Shown: piece by piece, positions 1-6,462 of the stretch | Position numbering within the stretch: position 1 is the first letter of the stretch | Layout of the letters: every line of letters begins with the position of its first letter | Assembly: GCA_013042125.1 (NCBI GenBank) | Contig: JABDQS010000216.1 | Span: 1-8,873, forward strand | Source of the DNA: Eudoraea sp. | GTDB lineage: Bacteria > Bacteroidota > Bacteroidia > Flavobacteriales > Flavobacteriaceae | Direction: 5' to 3' | DNA: 8,873 bases | Notes under the pieces: generated by a model | Databases searched by the model: none | Told to the model about the DNA's origin: nothing | Seen by the model: the letters and a program-made list of their open reading frames with translations, nothing else | Program-made: the position numbers and the translations under genes

Positions 1-1
1 G

Positions 2-190
2 GAGAAAGAGAATGCTGTAGAAGATTTTAGGGCATTAATTGGTGCCACTAACCCTGCTGAGGCGGCTGAAGGAACTATCCGAAAGCTGTTTGCCAAAGAT
101 ATTGGGGAGAATGCTGTTCATGGATCGGATAGCGATGAGAATGCAGCTATTGAAGGTTCTTTTCATTTTTCAGGAAGAGAGATCTATTAA
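2..190 (+). CDS. ndk: Nucleoside diphosphate kinase, C-terminal part (5' end outside window)
   Basis: This reading frame is open from the left edge to TAA at 188-190 and encodes the last 62 residues of nucleoside diphosphate kinase. The enzyme transfers the gamma phosphate of an NTP to an NDP through a phospho-histidine and so balances cytosolic nucleotide pools. Visible family marks are RALIGATNP, the GTIR segment, and NAVHGSDS, which holds the catalytic histidine (codon at 119-121), followed by the conserved tail ending FSGREIY. The family is usually about 140 residues, so roughly the first 75-80 lie outside the window. The gene ends 20 bp before a strong hairpin terminator and is convergent with the DUF721 gene. 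Identity is very secure; only the start is unknown. Confidence 0.96.
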   Translation, partial: EKENAVEDFRALIGATNPAEAAEGTIRKLFAKDIGENAVHGSDSDENAAIEGSFHFSGREIY

Positions 191-209
191 AATATTATTA
201 CACAAAAAT

Positions 210-237
210 AAAAGGACCTTCTTTCGTAGGTCCTTTT
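210..237. terminator. Rho-independent terminator, probably bidirectional
   Basis: The arms AAAAGGACCT (210-219) and AGGTCCTTTT (228-237) are perfect 10-bp complements around an 8-base loop. The right arm runs into a T tract to 239, which suits ndk on the plus strand. On the minus strand the hairpin is followed by the complement of an A-rich stretch (202-208), which suits the end of the recF-lipoprotein-dciA unit. It lies between two convergent genes, where one shared terminator is expected. Confidence 0.9.
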
Positions 238-265
238 TTGTGTTTTTAAGTTTCCGTATTTCTAT

Positions 266-559
266 TTATCGCAAAACTATCTTTGTGACCACCTCCCTGC
301 CCAGTTCTTCATTCAAAAGGGCAATTATTTTGGATTTTCCATGACTTAATTCTTCCCTGAGCACTGAGGAGGAGAGGGAAACAAAAAGAGTACTGTTGCG
401 CAGATCTACAGCCGTAGTATAATTATTCACGCCATTTCCCATGAGGGAAACCCAGGCTTCCTTTACGAGCACCTTATCTATACCCTTCTGTAATTTATTG
501 GTGGAAATAAATTCTTTCAGGGCTTCTCCAAGCGATATATTGTTCTTTTTTCTAACCAA
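266..559 (-). CDS. dciA: DUF721 / DciA-like protein (probable replicative helicase loader)
   Basis: This 97-residue protein matches the DUF721 family. Visible consensus residues are W36 and G41 in the WxxxxG block, the hydrophobic run at 57-64 ending in SS, L71, LN at 82-83, and a final VxxIxxR. DUF721 proteins (DciA) are known in other bacteria to interact with the DnaB helicase and replace DnaC/DnaI-type loaders; this role is inferred here from family membership. Size is typical for Bacteroidota copies. The start is TTG at 559-557: upstream in frame there is a TAA and no ATG, and GGAG sits 4 bases before the TTG. The gene begins 1 bp after the lipoprotein stop, so it is probably translated from a recF-led transcript. 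It is the last gene of that unit. Confidence 0.85.
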   Translation of the reverse strand: MVRKKNNISLGEALKEFISTNKLQKGIDKVLVKEAWVSLMGNGVNNYTTAVDLRNSTLFVSLSSSVLREELSHGKSKIIALLNEELGREVVTKIVLR

Positions 560-560
560 G

Positions 561-977
561 TTACTCCAGTGTTATGGGTTGGAAGCGCTCATAAATATAG
601 GTAATTTGCTCTTCATTTACGAGCCTGAGTTTTGTTTCCTCAAGGCTTTTTATCTCTTCCTCCCAGACCGCCATTGAATTCTCATAAACCATAATAAAAG
701 ATCCGTCGCGTTCCACAATGGTGAAATATTCTGCATCATCTGAAGTCTCAAAACTGCCGTCAAGAAGGGGTTGAACCTTTTTGCGATATCCCTTAGTGCC
801 TGTGAGCTCAATATAATCTATGGCGGCATTAATATCATAGTCCTTGGTGTCACCATTAGGAAATTCAACCTGTTTTATTTCCCAATATCCGTCCAGCATG
901 GTGAGTTCCTCTTTGGTGACCGGATCGCCACAGGAATACAGAAGTATACAGCTTAAAATAATGGATAGTTTTCTCAT
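561..977 (-). CDS. Small lipocalin-like lipoprotein, function unknown
   Basis: This 138-residue protein starts with a lipoprotein signal: a basic MRK, a hydrophobic stretch, and a lipobox LYSC with the lipidated cysteine at residue 16. The mature part starts with a linker and then has GYW at 30-32, a lipocalin-type entry motif. Alternating beta-strand-like segments follow, and the end (LRLVNEEQ, then YIYERF) resembles other Bacteroidota lipocalin-like lipoproteins. It should be periplasmic or outer-membrane anchored. No catalytic motif is visible and I do not assign a function. It sits between recF and the DUF721 gene with a 1-bp gap on each side, so it is almost certainly co-transcribed. Nothing in its sequence links it to DNA metabolism. 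Confidence 0.85.
   Translation of the reverse strand: MRKLSIILSCILLYSCGDPVTKEELTMLDGYWEIKQVEFPNGDTKDYDINAAIDYIELTGTKGYRKKVQPLLDGSFETSDDAEYFTIVERDGSFIMVYENSMAVWEEEIKSLEETKLRLVNEEQITYIYERFQPITLE
564..567 (-). promoter_or_regulatory. Shine-Dalgarno-like GGAG supporting a TTG start
   Basis: On the minus strand GGAG is followed by TAAC and then TTG. It lies inside the last codons of the upstream lipoprotein gene. It matters because the DUF721 gene has no in-frame ATG between the preceding stop and its conserved region, so this site decides the start. The spacing (4 bases) is short, and ribosome recruitment by coupling to the upstream stop is also likely. Confidence 0.5.
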
Positions 978-978
978 T

Positions 979-2058
979 TTACAAAGGAAATATTTTATAG
1001 GATTGATGAATTTCTTTTATGATCTTCTCGGTGCGTTCTGCATGGGTGTCGCTTATGAAGATCTGTCCGAAATTCTTGTCCTCTACTAAAGTAATGATGT
1101 GCGCAACCCTATTCTCATCGAGCTTGTCAAAAATATCATCTAATAATAAAATAGGCGTGGTCTTTACAAGGGCCTTGAGAAATTGAAATTGTGCAAATTT
1201 CAAAGCGATCAAAAACGATTTTTGCTGGCCCTGACTCCCAAATTTCTTAATAGGATAGCCGCCGATCTGAAAATCGAGATCATCCTTGTGGATACCAACA
1301 CTGGTATACTGCAGAGCCCGATCCCGATCTATGTTAGAAGTTAAAAGGGAACCCAGATCCGCTTCGTGCAAGCGAGAGTTGTAGACCAGATTTATATCTT
1401 CGCTATCGCCCGAAATAAGGCGGTATTGTTCCCGGAAAATAGGAACAAATTTTTCAATAAATGAAGCTCTTTTTTCGTAGATCAACTGTCCGAAAGAATG
1501 CATCTGTTCATTGTAAATGTCTAAGGTACCCGAATCAAAAGTATGGTTGGCAGCAAAATATTTTAATAAGGCATTTCTTTGTGCCAAAACCTTTTGATAA
1601 TTCATCAAGGTTTGCAGATACTCAGTATCTGATTGAGAGATAACCCCATCCATGAATTTTCTGCGGGTATCACTCCCTTCAGTAATGAGATCTCTATCTG
1701 CAGGCGATATGATAACCAGGGGAAGAAGACCAATATGATCAGATAGCCGGTCGTAGGTCTTCCCATTTCTTCGAATTACTTTTTTAACATTGCGTTTTAA
1801 AGAGCAAACGATCTTTTCCTCGCGCTTGTTCAACATAAAATTCCCCTCGATAACAAAAAAATCGGCTCCGTGTTTTATGTTCTGTGAGGAAATAGGATTA
1901 AAATAACTCTTCCCAAACGACAGATGATAAATAGCATCGAGCATATTGGTTTTGCCAATTCCATTATTTCCCACAAAGCAGTTTATTTTAGTGTCGAACT
2001 CAAAGTTCACATCACTAAAATTCTTGTAATTAAGAAGAGAAATATTCTGAAGAAACAT
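979..2058 (-). CDS. recF: DNA replication and repair protein RecF
   Basis: This 359-residue SMC-like ATPase is full length for RecF (about 360). RecF binds gapped DNA and, with RecO and RecR, helps load RecA at single-strand gaps and stalled forks. Visible motifs are Walker A GNNGIGKT at 30-37, the ABC signature region FGSQGQQKS at 273-281, Walker B ILLLDD at 303-308 with a D-loop-like FDKLDENR after it, and a switch region with FISDTH at 334-339. The N-terminal [14 protein letters not shown] is the usual RecF opening, which supports ATG at 2058-2056. It is the first gene of a minus-strand unit with the lipoprotein and dciA. Unlike in many bacteria, no dnaA, dnaN or gyrB lies beside it. Promoter element: see 2100-2107. 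Confidence 0.97.
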   Translation of the reverse strand: MFLQNISLLNYKNFSDVNFEFDTKINCFVGNNGIGKTNMLDAIYHLSFGKSYFNPISSQNIKHGADFFVIEGNFMLNKREEKIVCSLKRNVKKVIRRNGKTYDRLSDHIGLLPLVIISPADRDLITEGSDTRRKFMDGVISQSDTEYLQTLMNYQKVLAQRNALLKYFAANHTFDSGTLDIYNEQMHSFGQLIYEKRASFIEKFVPIFREQYRLISGDSEDINLVYNSRLHEADLGSLLTSNIDRDRALQYTSVGIHKDDLDFQIGGYPIKKFGSQGQQKSFLIALKFAQFQFLKALVKTTPILLLDDIFDKLDENRVAHIITLVEDKNFGQIFISDTHAERTEKIIKEIHQSYKIFPL

Positions 2059-2099
2059 TCAAAGAGCTATTGAAATTCATTTTTGGGGCCGTAAATATC

Positions 2100-2107
2100 C
2101 AAAAATA
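2100..2107 (-). promoter_or_regulatory. Bacteroidota -7 promoter element for recF
   Basis: The minus strand reads TATTTTTG, an exact match to the TAnnTTTG element recognised by the Bacteroidota primary sigma factor. It predicts a transcript start near 2093-2096 and a leader of about 35-40 bases before the recF ATG at 2058. A clear -33 TTTG at the usual distance is not seen, so the assignment rests on the -7 element and its position. Confidence 0.6.
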
Positions 2108-2142
2108 ACAAATAAATACCCTTCGGTTTTCGAATAAAACTT

Positions 2143-2150
2143 TATTTTTG
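2143..2150 (+). promoter_or_regulatory. Bacteroidota -7 promoter element for the TPR-ribH unit
   Basis: TATTTTTG matches TAnnTTTG exactly and lies 20 bases before the ATG at 2171. The predicted start of transcription is around 2155-2158, giving a leader of about 15 bases that contains AAGGA (2163-2167). The -33 side (around 2118-2132) has only weak similarity to TTTG. It faces away from the matching recF element, with 35 bases between the two. Confidence 0.65.
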
Positions 2151-2170
2151 CGCGATCAATTGAAGGAACT

Positions 2171-2935
2171 ATGGCAACATATAAAAAGAGGGGATACAAG
2201 CCGAAAAATAAGGAAGAGGAAAGAGCGCTAGCAGAACAGGGCAGCACAACGGCTGAGGTTTTTAGCACATTAGATGAAAGTGCTTCACGCTCAGAGCAGT
2301 GGGTAGCCCGGAATCAGAATTATATTCTTGGGGTCATTGGGGTTATAGCAGTAGCCGTTCTGGGATATTTGGGATATTACCAGTTTGTTCAGGAACCAAG
2401 GAATGCCAGTGCCGCCAATGAGATGTTATACCCCAACCAGTATTTTAATCAGGCCCTGCAAGGCACTGCGGAGAAGGATTCACTGTTTTTATTGGCCCTA
2501 AATGGTGCAGAAGGGAAATACGGGTATTTGGATATCATAGAAGAGTATTCCGGTACTCCGTCTGCAAATATTGCGACCTATGCAGCGGGCATGTCCTACA
2601 AGGAGCTAAAACAATATGATAAGGCTATAGAGTTTTTGGAAAAAGTATCTGCTGACGAAGAAATTACGGCTTCACTTGCTCTTGGAGGTATAGGGGATTC
2701 TTTTCTTCAACTTGGACAAACAGAAGATGCACTTTCCTATTATGAAAAAGCATTTTCACAAGATGAGAATGAACTTACAACACCTATGTATTTATACAAA
2801 GCGGGGATCGCCGCTTTAGAGCTTGGAACCAAAGAGAAAGCACTTGGATATTTTCAGCGGATCAAGGACGAATTTCCAAATTCGGAAGAAGCAGGAACGA
2901 TCGATGTTTTCATAGGGATGGCTCAAACCCAATAA
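2171..2935 (+). CDS. Membrane-anchored tetratricopeptide repeat protein
   Basis: This 254-residue protein has a charged Lys/Glu-rich cytoplasmic-looking N-terminus (1-50), one transmembrane segment (about 51-72) and a C-terminal helical domain. TPR-like units are visible around 135-161 (with YKELKQYDKAIEFLEK), 168-199 (GDSFLQLGQTEDALSYYEKA) and 206-239 (AGIAALELGTKEKALGYFQR). The layout, one N-terminal TM followed by TPRs, resembles YfgM of proteobacteria, which associates with the Sec translocon and periplasmic chaperones. That comparison is architectural only. The domain probably faces the periplasm and binds protein partners. It starts 20 bases after a promoter element and ends 3 bp before ribH, so the two share a transcript. 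Partner and function are not known from sequence. Confidence 0.88.
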   Translation: MATYKKRGYKPKNKEEERALAEQGSTTAEVFSTLDESASRSEQWVARNQNYILGVIGVIAVAVLGYLGYYQFVQEPRNASAANEMLYPNQYFNQALQGTAEKDSLFLLALNGAEGKYGYLDIIEEYSGTPSANIATYAAGMSYKELKQYDKAIEFLEKVSADEEITASLALGGIGDSFLQLGQTEDALSYYEKAFSQDENELTTPMYLYKAGIAALELGTKEKALGYFQRIKDEFPNSEEAGTIDVFIGMAQTQ

Positions 2936-2938
2936 AAG

Positions 2939-3424
2939 ATGGCTACCGCAAACCGAAATCTATCAGAGTATGATAAGGACGGTATACCAAAAGCCGATCA
3001 TCTTAAGATCGGTCTGGTAGTATCTGAGTGGAACACCGAAATAACAGAAGGACTTTTTAAGGGAGCTCATACTGCTTTGGTAGAATGTGGGGTTAAGGAG
3101 GCAAATATCCTCCGCTGGGACGTACCCGGTAGTTTTGAACTAACCTTTGGCTGTAAGAAGATGATAGAGGTTGAAAAGCCCGATGCTATCATTGCCATTG
3201 GAAGTGTGATACGAGGAGAAACCATGCACTTCGATTTTGTTTGTAGTGCCACTGCACATGGGATCAAAGATCTCAACCTTCAATTCGCAACTCCGGTTAT
3301 CTTCTGTGTTCTTACTGATGATACCTTGCAACAAGCCCAGGACAGAAGCGGTGGTAAACACGGCAATAAAGGAACGGAAGCCGCTATTGCTGCCATTAAA
3401 ATGTCAGCGCTGGGACCTAACTAA
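2939..3424 (+). CDS. ribH: 6,7-dimethyl-8-ribityllumazine synthase
   Basis: This cytosolic enzyme of the penultimate riboflavin step condenses 5-amino-6-ribitylamino-uracil with 3,4-dihydroxy-2-butanone 4-phosphate to give lumazine. At 161 residues it is of family size. Visible motifs are SEWN at 29-32 (aromatic substrate-stacking residue W31), VPGSFEL at 62-68, GSVIRGETMHFD at 88-99 including the catalytic-type H97, FCVLTDDT at 122-129, and QAQDRSGGKHGNKGTEAA at 132-149 with the phosphate-binding R136. ATG at 2939 follows the TPR stop by 3 bp. No other riboflavin gene is nearby, so the pathway is dispersed in this genome. No FMN riboswitch is visible upstream in the TPR-ribH leader, which is only about 15 bases long. 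Confidence 0.97.
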   Translation: MATANRNLSEYDKDGIPKADHLKIGLVVSEWNTEITEGLFKGAHTALVECGVKEANILRWDVPGSFELTFGCKKMIEVEKPDAIIAIGSVIRGETMHFDFVCSATAHGIKDLNLQFATPVIFCVLTDDTLQQAQDRSGGKHGNKGTEAAIAAIKMSALGPN

Positions 3425-3556
3425 TAATGGTACATAGCGCATAATTATTACTGCCACTTTCGATCAATTTTAATTTATTATTGACTGTCCGGAGATTTTC
3501 CTATCGGTGTTAACAAATTTTGGGAGCCTAGGTTCTGCACTTTTTCTATATTTAAG

Positions 3557-3564
3557 TACCTTTG
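3557..3564 (+). promoter_or_regulatory. Bacteroidota -7 promoter element for the mutL operon
   Basis: TACCTTTG matches TAnnTTTG and ends 13 bases before the ATG at 3578. The predicted transcript start is about 3569-3572, so the leader would be only a few bases. That would make translation of the first gene nearly leaderless. The rest of the 153-bp gap (3425-3577) holds no gene that I can see. Confidence 0.55.
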
Positions 3565-3577
3565 GCAGACTAGCATT

Positions 3578-3868
3578 ATGGGACGATTTACGAAACTGCG
3601 CAAGAACAAAAAATACAATTACACACCGCGATATTTTGATGATAAAGGGGAGGGTAATCCTTTTAAAATCGAACGAAAATTAGACAGGTTTCGATCAACA
3701 GTTGAGACTCCCAGAGGCCTTAAATCGAAGTTGAACCACGCTATGTCTGATCTCCGAAGAGCAGGTGATCAAAATTATAAATTGCGAATGCTCATCATCA
3801 TTGCGGTACTTATTTTTATTTTTCTCTACATAATAGATTTTGATCTATCCATATTCCTAAATAGCTAA
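3578..3868 (+). CDS. Small single-pass membrane protein, conserved upstream of mutL
   Basis: This 96-residue protein has a basic N-terminus (MGRFTKLRKNKKYNY), a PRYF/EGNPFKIE segment at about 17-33, a charged helical middle (34-68) and a hydrophobic C-terminal segment (about 70-87) ending near FDLSIF. This predicts a tail-anchored cytoplasmic domain. I recall similar small Flavobacteriaceae proteins labelled riboflavin synthase subunit beta. Nothing here supports that: no lumazine synthase motif is present, the protein is too short and it has a membrane segment. The label is probably carried over from neighbouring ribH. It begins 14 bases after the end of a promoter element, and its stop overlaps the mutL start by 1 base (TAATG), so it leads the mutL operon. 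Function unknown. Confidence 0.82.
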   Translation: MGRFTKLRKNKKYNYTPRYFDDKGEGNPFKIERKLDRFRSTVETPRGLKSKLNHAMSDLRRAGDQNYKLRMLIIIAVLIFIFLYIIDFDLSIFLNS

Positions 3869-5718
3869 TGGCAGACATCATACAACTCTTGCCAGATCAT
3901 GTGGCCAATCAAATTGCAGCAGGTGAGGTGGTACAGCGACCTGCCTCTGTAGTAAAGGAGTTGTTGGAAAATGCTGTGGATGCTGGTGCATCCACCATTC
4001 AACTTATTGTAAAGGATGGAGGAAAAACACTGATCCAGGTAGTAGATGATGGCATTGGGATGAGTCCAACAGATGCCCGACTTAGTTTCGAACGCCATGC
4101 CACCTCCAAGATCCGAAGTGCAGAGGACCTCTTTAAATTACATACCAAAGGCTTCAGGGGAGAGGCCCTTGCCTCCATTGCAGCAATTGCCCATGTAGAG
4201 ATGCATACGAAGCCTGAGGACGAGGAAGTTGGGACTCACCTTAAAATTGAGGGAAGTACAGTGGTGTCTCAGGAGTTTGTTGTTACGCCCAAAGGTACTT
4301 CCATATCAGTAAAAAACCTTTTTTACAATATTCCGGCTCGCAGAAACTTCCTGAAATCTAATCAGGTAGAATTCAGGCATATCACAGATGAGTTTCACCG
4401 GGTGGCACTGGCACATCCCAAGATCAACTTTTATTTTTTTCATAATGGCAGTGAATTATTCCACCTAACATCCCATTCTCAAAAAAAGCGTATTGTCCAG
4501 ATCTTTGGCCATAAGACCGATGAAAAGTTGGTACCCGTTCAGGAGGAAACACAGGTAGTAAGTATTGAGGGGTACATTTGTAAGCCAACTTTCGCCAAAA
4601 AGAGCAGGGGAGAACAATTTTTCTTTGTCAATAATAGGTTTATAAAAAGTCCGTACCTCCACCATTCCATCCTTTCAGCCTTTGAAGGCCTGATTAAACC
4701 TGAGGCACATCCCGGGTATTTCTTATATCTCACCGTTGATCCCACCTCAATAGATATAAATATCCACCCTACAAAAACGGAAATAAAGTTCGATGATGAG
4801 CATACACTCTATGCAATACTCAGAGCTGCCGTGAAACACAGCCTTGGGCAATTTCACTTAACGCCAATGCTCGATTTTGATAAGGATCAAAATTTAGAGA
4901 CACCTTATGCCTATCAACATAAAGAAGCCAATCTTCCCGGTGTTGCTGTGAATCCCGGATTTAATCCCTTTAAAGAATCTACAGCCAGGTCTATAGCCGG
5001 CAGATTTCACAAGAAGACCTCGGCTGAGGGATGGGAGGATCTTTATATGGGCATGGAATCAAAGGCAAGTAGAGAGGATTCTTTCAGCAGTGTTCATTAT
5101 GAATCTGAGACCATTTCCGGGTCTATTTTTCCCCAGGCTGAACAACCGGAAGGGAATGATTCCACAACTTTTCAGCTTCGAAGAAAATACATTGTTACCA
5201 CAATTAGGTCCGGGATGCTTATCATAGACCAAAGCAGGGCACATCAACGCGTGCTTTACGAAAAATTCTTGCGAAGTATGACCTTAAAAGAGACCTTAAG
5301 TCAACAACTTCTGTTCCCCATCTCTTTATCTTTTTCCAAAGGTGAAATGGCCATCCTGCATCAAATGAAAGATCATTTAAACGCTTTGGGATTTGTCTTT
5401 GATGAGGACAAGAAAGAACAACTTGTCGTAAAAGGTTTACCACCTTTGGTCTCAGAAAAGGAAGTAGCGTCTGTATTAGATCAACTTATTTCAGAATGTT
5501 CGATGGAAAGTAAGTCGACCAATTTTTCACAATCTGATATGCTGGCTAAGGCACTCTGTAGGTCACTTTCAGTTAAAACAGGCGAATTATTAAACGGTAT
5601 TTCTCAATTGGCTCTAGTAAATGACCTTTTTGCCTGTAAGGAAACACTGTTGAGTCCGTTTAATAAACCAATATTTATTACATTATCTGAAAAAGAAATT
5701 GACAAAAAATTTAACTAA
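3868..5718 (+). CDS. mutL: DNA mismatch repair protein MutL
   Basis: This 616-residue protein couples mismatch recognition by MutS to strand removal. The N-terminal GHKL ATPase is intact: E31 and N35 in the VVKELLEN region, DDGIGM at 60-65, HATSKI at 77-82 and GFRGEAL at 95-101. The transducer domain ends near IHPTK (299-303, K303 being the usual ATP-contacting lysine). A variable linker covers about 335-430. The C-terminal dimerisation domain follows, with a clamp-binding-like QQLLFP at 479-484. The endonuclease motif usually written DQHAxxExxxxE reads DQSRAHQRVLYE at 454-465, and the usual CPHGRP near the end reads SPFNKP at 596-601, so nicking activity is doubtful. It overlaps the upstream small gene by 1 base and abuts the first rhomboid with no gap. 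Confidence 0.97.
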   Translation: MADIIQLLPDHVANQIAAGEVVQRPASVVKELLENAVDAGASTIQLIVKDGGKTLIQVVDDGIGMSPTDARLSFERHATSKIRSAEDLFKLHTKGFRGEALASIAAIAHVEMHTKPEDEEVGTHLKIEGSTVVSQEFVVTPKGTSISVKNLFYNIPARRNFLKSNQVEFRHITDEFHRVALAHPKINFYFFHNGSELFHLTSHSQKKRIVQIFGHKTDEKLVPVQEETQVVSIEGYICKPTFAKKSRGEQFFFVNNRFIKSPYLHHSILSAFEGLIKPEAHPGYFLYLTVDPTSIDINIHPTKTEIKFDDEHTLYAILRAAVKHSLGQFHLTPMLDFDKDQNLETPYAYQHKEANLPGVAVNPGFNPFKESTARSIAGRFHKKTSAEGWEDLYMGMESKASREDSFSSVHYESETISGSIFPQAEQPEGNDSTTFQLRRKYIVTTIRSGMLIIDQSRAHQRVLYEKFLRSMTLKETLSQQLLFPISLSFSKGEMAILHQMKDHLNALGFVFDEDKKEQLVVKGLPPLVSEKEVASVLDQLISECSMESKSTNFSQSDMLAKALCRSLSVKTGELLNGISQLALVNDLFACKETLLSPFNKPIFITLSEKEIDKKFN

Positions 5719-6462
5719 ATGGGAAGACTCACCGGGGCCATTAAGCACCTCCTGATCATCAACATACTATTTTTTGTGGCTACCAGCCTCTTCGGGGAGC
5801 AAATGTATCAATTGTTCTCCCTGTGGTTTCCGGAGAATGAAAACTTCGCCTTTTGGCAGGTCATATCCCATATGTTCATGCACGGCGGGTTTATGCATAT
5901 CCTTTTCAATATGTATGCTTTATGGGCCTTTGGATCACCCTTGGAACAAATGTGGGGAAAGAATAAATTCATTTTCTTTTATTTTTCTGCAGGGATCGGG
6001 GCCGCCTTAATTCACACGGCAGTTAATTACTATTACTTTAATGAGGGCATGGATGTTCTATTAAATTCAGGCTTAGCGAGAGCAGAGATCATAGACATTA
6101 TATCTCAAGGAAAATTTAGTCCCAGTTGGTATAACCTGGCTTCCAAAAGTACTATAGACAATTTCTTGATGGCATACACCACGCCGGCCGTTGGAGCCTC
6201 CGGCGCGATTTACGGAATACTTGTGGCGTTTGGAATGTCATTTCCAAATAGTGAACTTTTTCTTATTTTTCTTCCTATCCCAATTAAAGCAAAATATTTT
6301 ATTCCGGTACTCATTGGGCTCGACCTATTTTCCGGTGTTACGGGATATTCTATCTTTGGACAAGGAATAGCACATTTTGCACATGTGGGAGGTGCCCTAT
6401 TTGGATTTATAATGATGTGGTACTGGAAAAAGACGCAGTTTGATAAAAATAGATGGAATTAG
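5719..6462 (+). CDS. Rhomboid-family intramembrane serine protease (first copy)
   Basis: This 247-residue polytopic protein belongs to the rhomboid family, which cleaves transmembrane substrates inside the bilayer. The hallmarks are present: HMFMHGGFMHILFN at 51-64 (HxxxN, H60 and N64), GASG at 159-162 with the nucleophile S161, and AHFAHVGG at 218-225 with the catalytic H222. About six membrane segments can be placed (near 9-25, 45-70, 83-104, 158-175, 185-208, 217-237). A polar insert of about 50 residues between the third and fourth segments (105-155) is longer than in minimal rhomboids. ATG follows the mutL TAA directly. Substrates cannot be predicted. The Ser-His dyad predicts an active protease. 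Confidence 0.93.
   Translation: MGRLTGAIKHLLIINILFFVATSLFGEQMYQLFSLWFPENENFAFWQVISHMFMHGGFMHILFNMYALWAFGSPLEQMWGKNKFIFFYFSAGIGAALIHTAVNYYYFNEGMDVLLNSGLARAEIIDIISQGKFSPSWYNLASKSTIDNFLMAYTTPAVGASGAIYGILVAFGMSFPNSELFLIFLPIPIKAKYFIPVLIGLDLFSGVTGYSIFGQGIAHFAHVGGALFGFIMMWYWKKTQFDKNRWN

Noticed and set aside
39..344. 101-residue plus-strand open frame over the ndk end and terminator
   Set aside because: It is out of frame with the clear ndk coding sequence, runs through the terminator hairpin and shows no family motif.
441..1089. Plus-strand open frames antisense to dciA, the lipoprotein and recF
   Set aside because: They mirror well-supported minus-strand genes and have no recognisable motif or start context.
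2059..2170. Replication origin beside recF
   Set aside because: recF often lies near oriC, but no DnaA-box cluster is seen here, and dnaA, dnaN and gyrB are absent.
2059..2170. FMN riboswitch controlling the TPR-ribH unit
   Set aside because: The predicted leader is about 15 bases, too short for the RNA, and no conserved RFN-element blocks are visible.
2077..2268. 63-residue minus-strand open frame between recF and the TPR gene
   Set aside because: It lies antisense to the TPR start and covers both promoter elements; its composition looks like a shadow frame.
3422..3450. Inverted repeat TAATAAT / ATTATTA after ribH as a terminator
   Set aside because: The 7-bp stem is all A-T with a 15-base loop and no following T run, so it is too weak to call.
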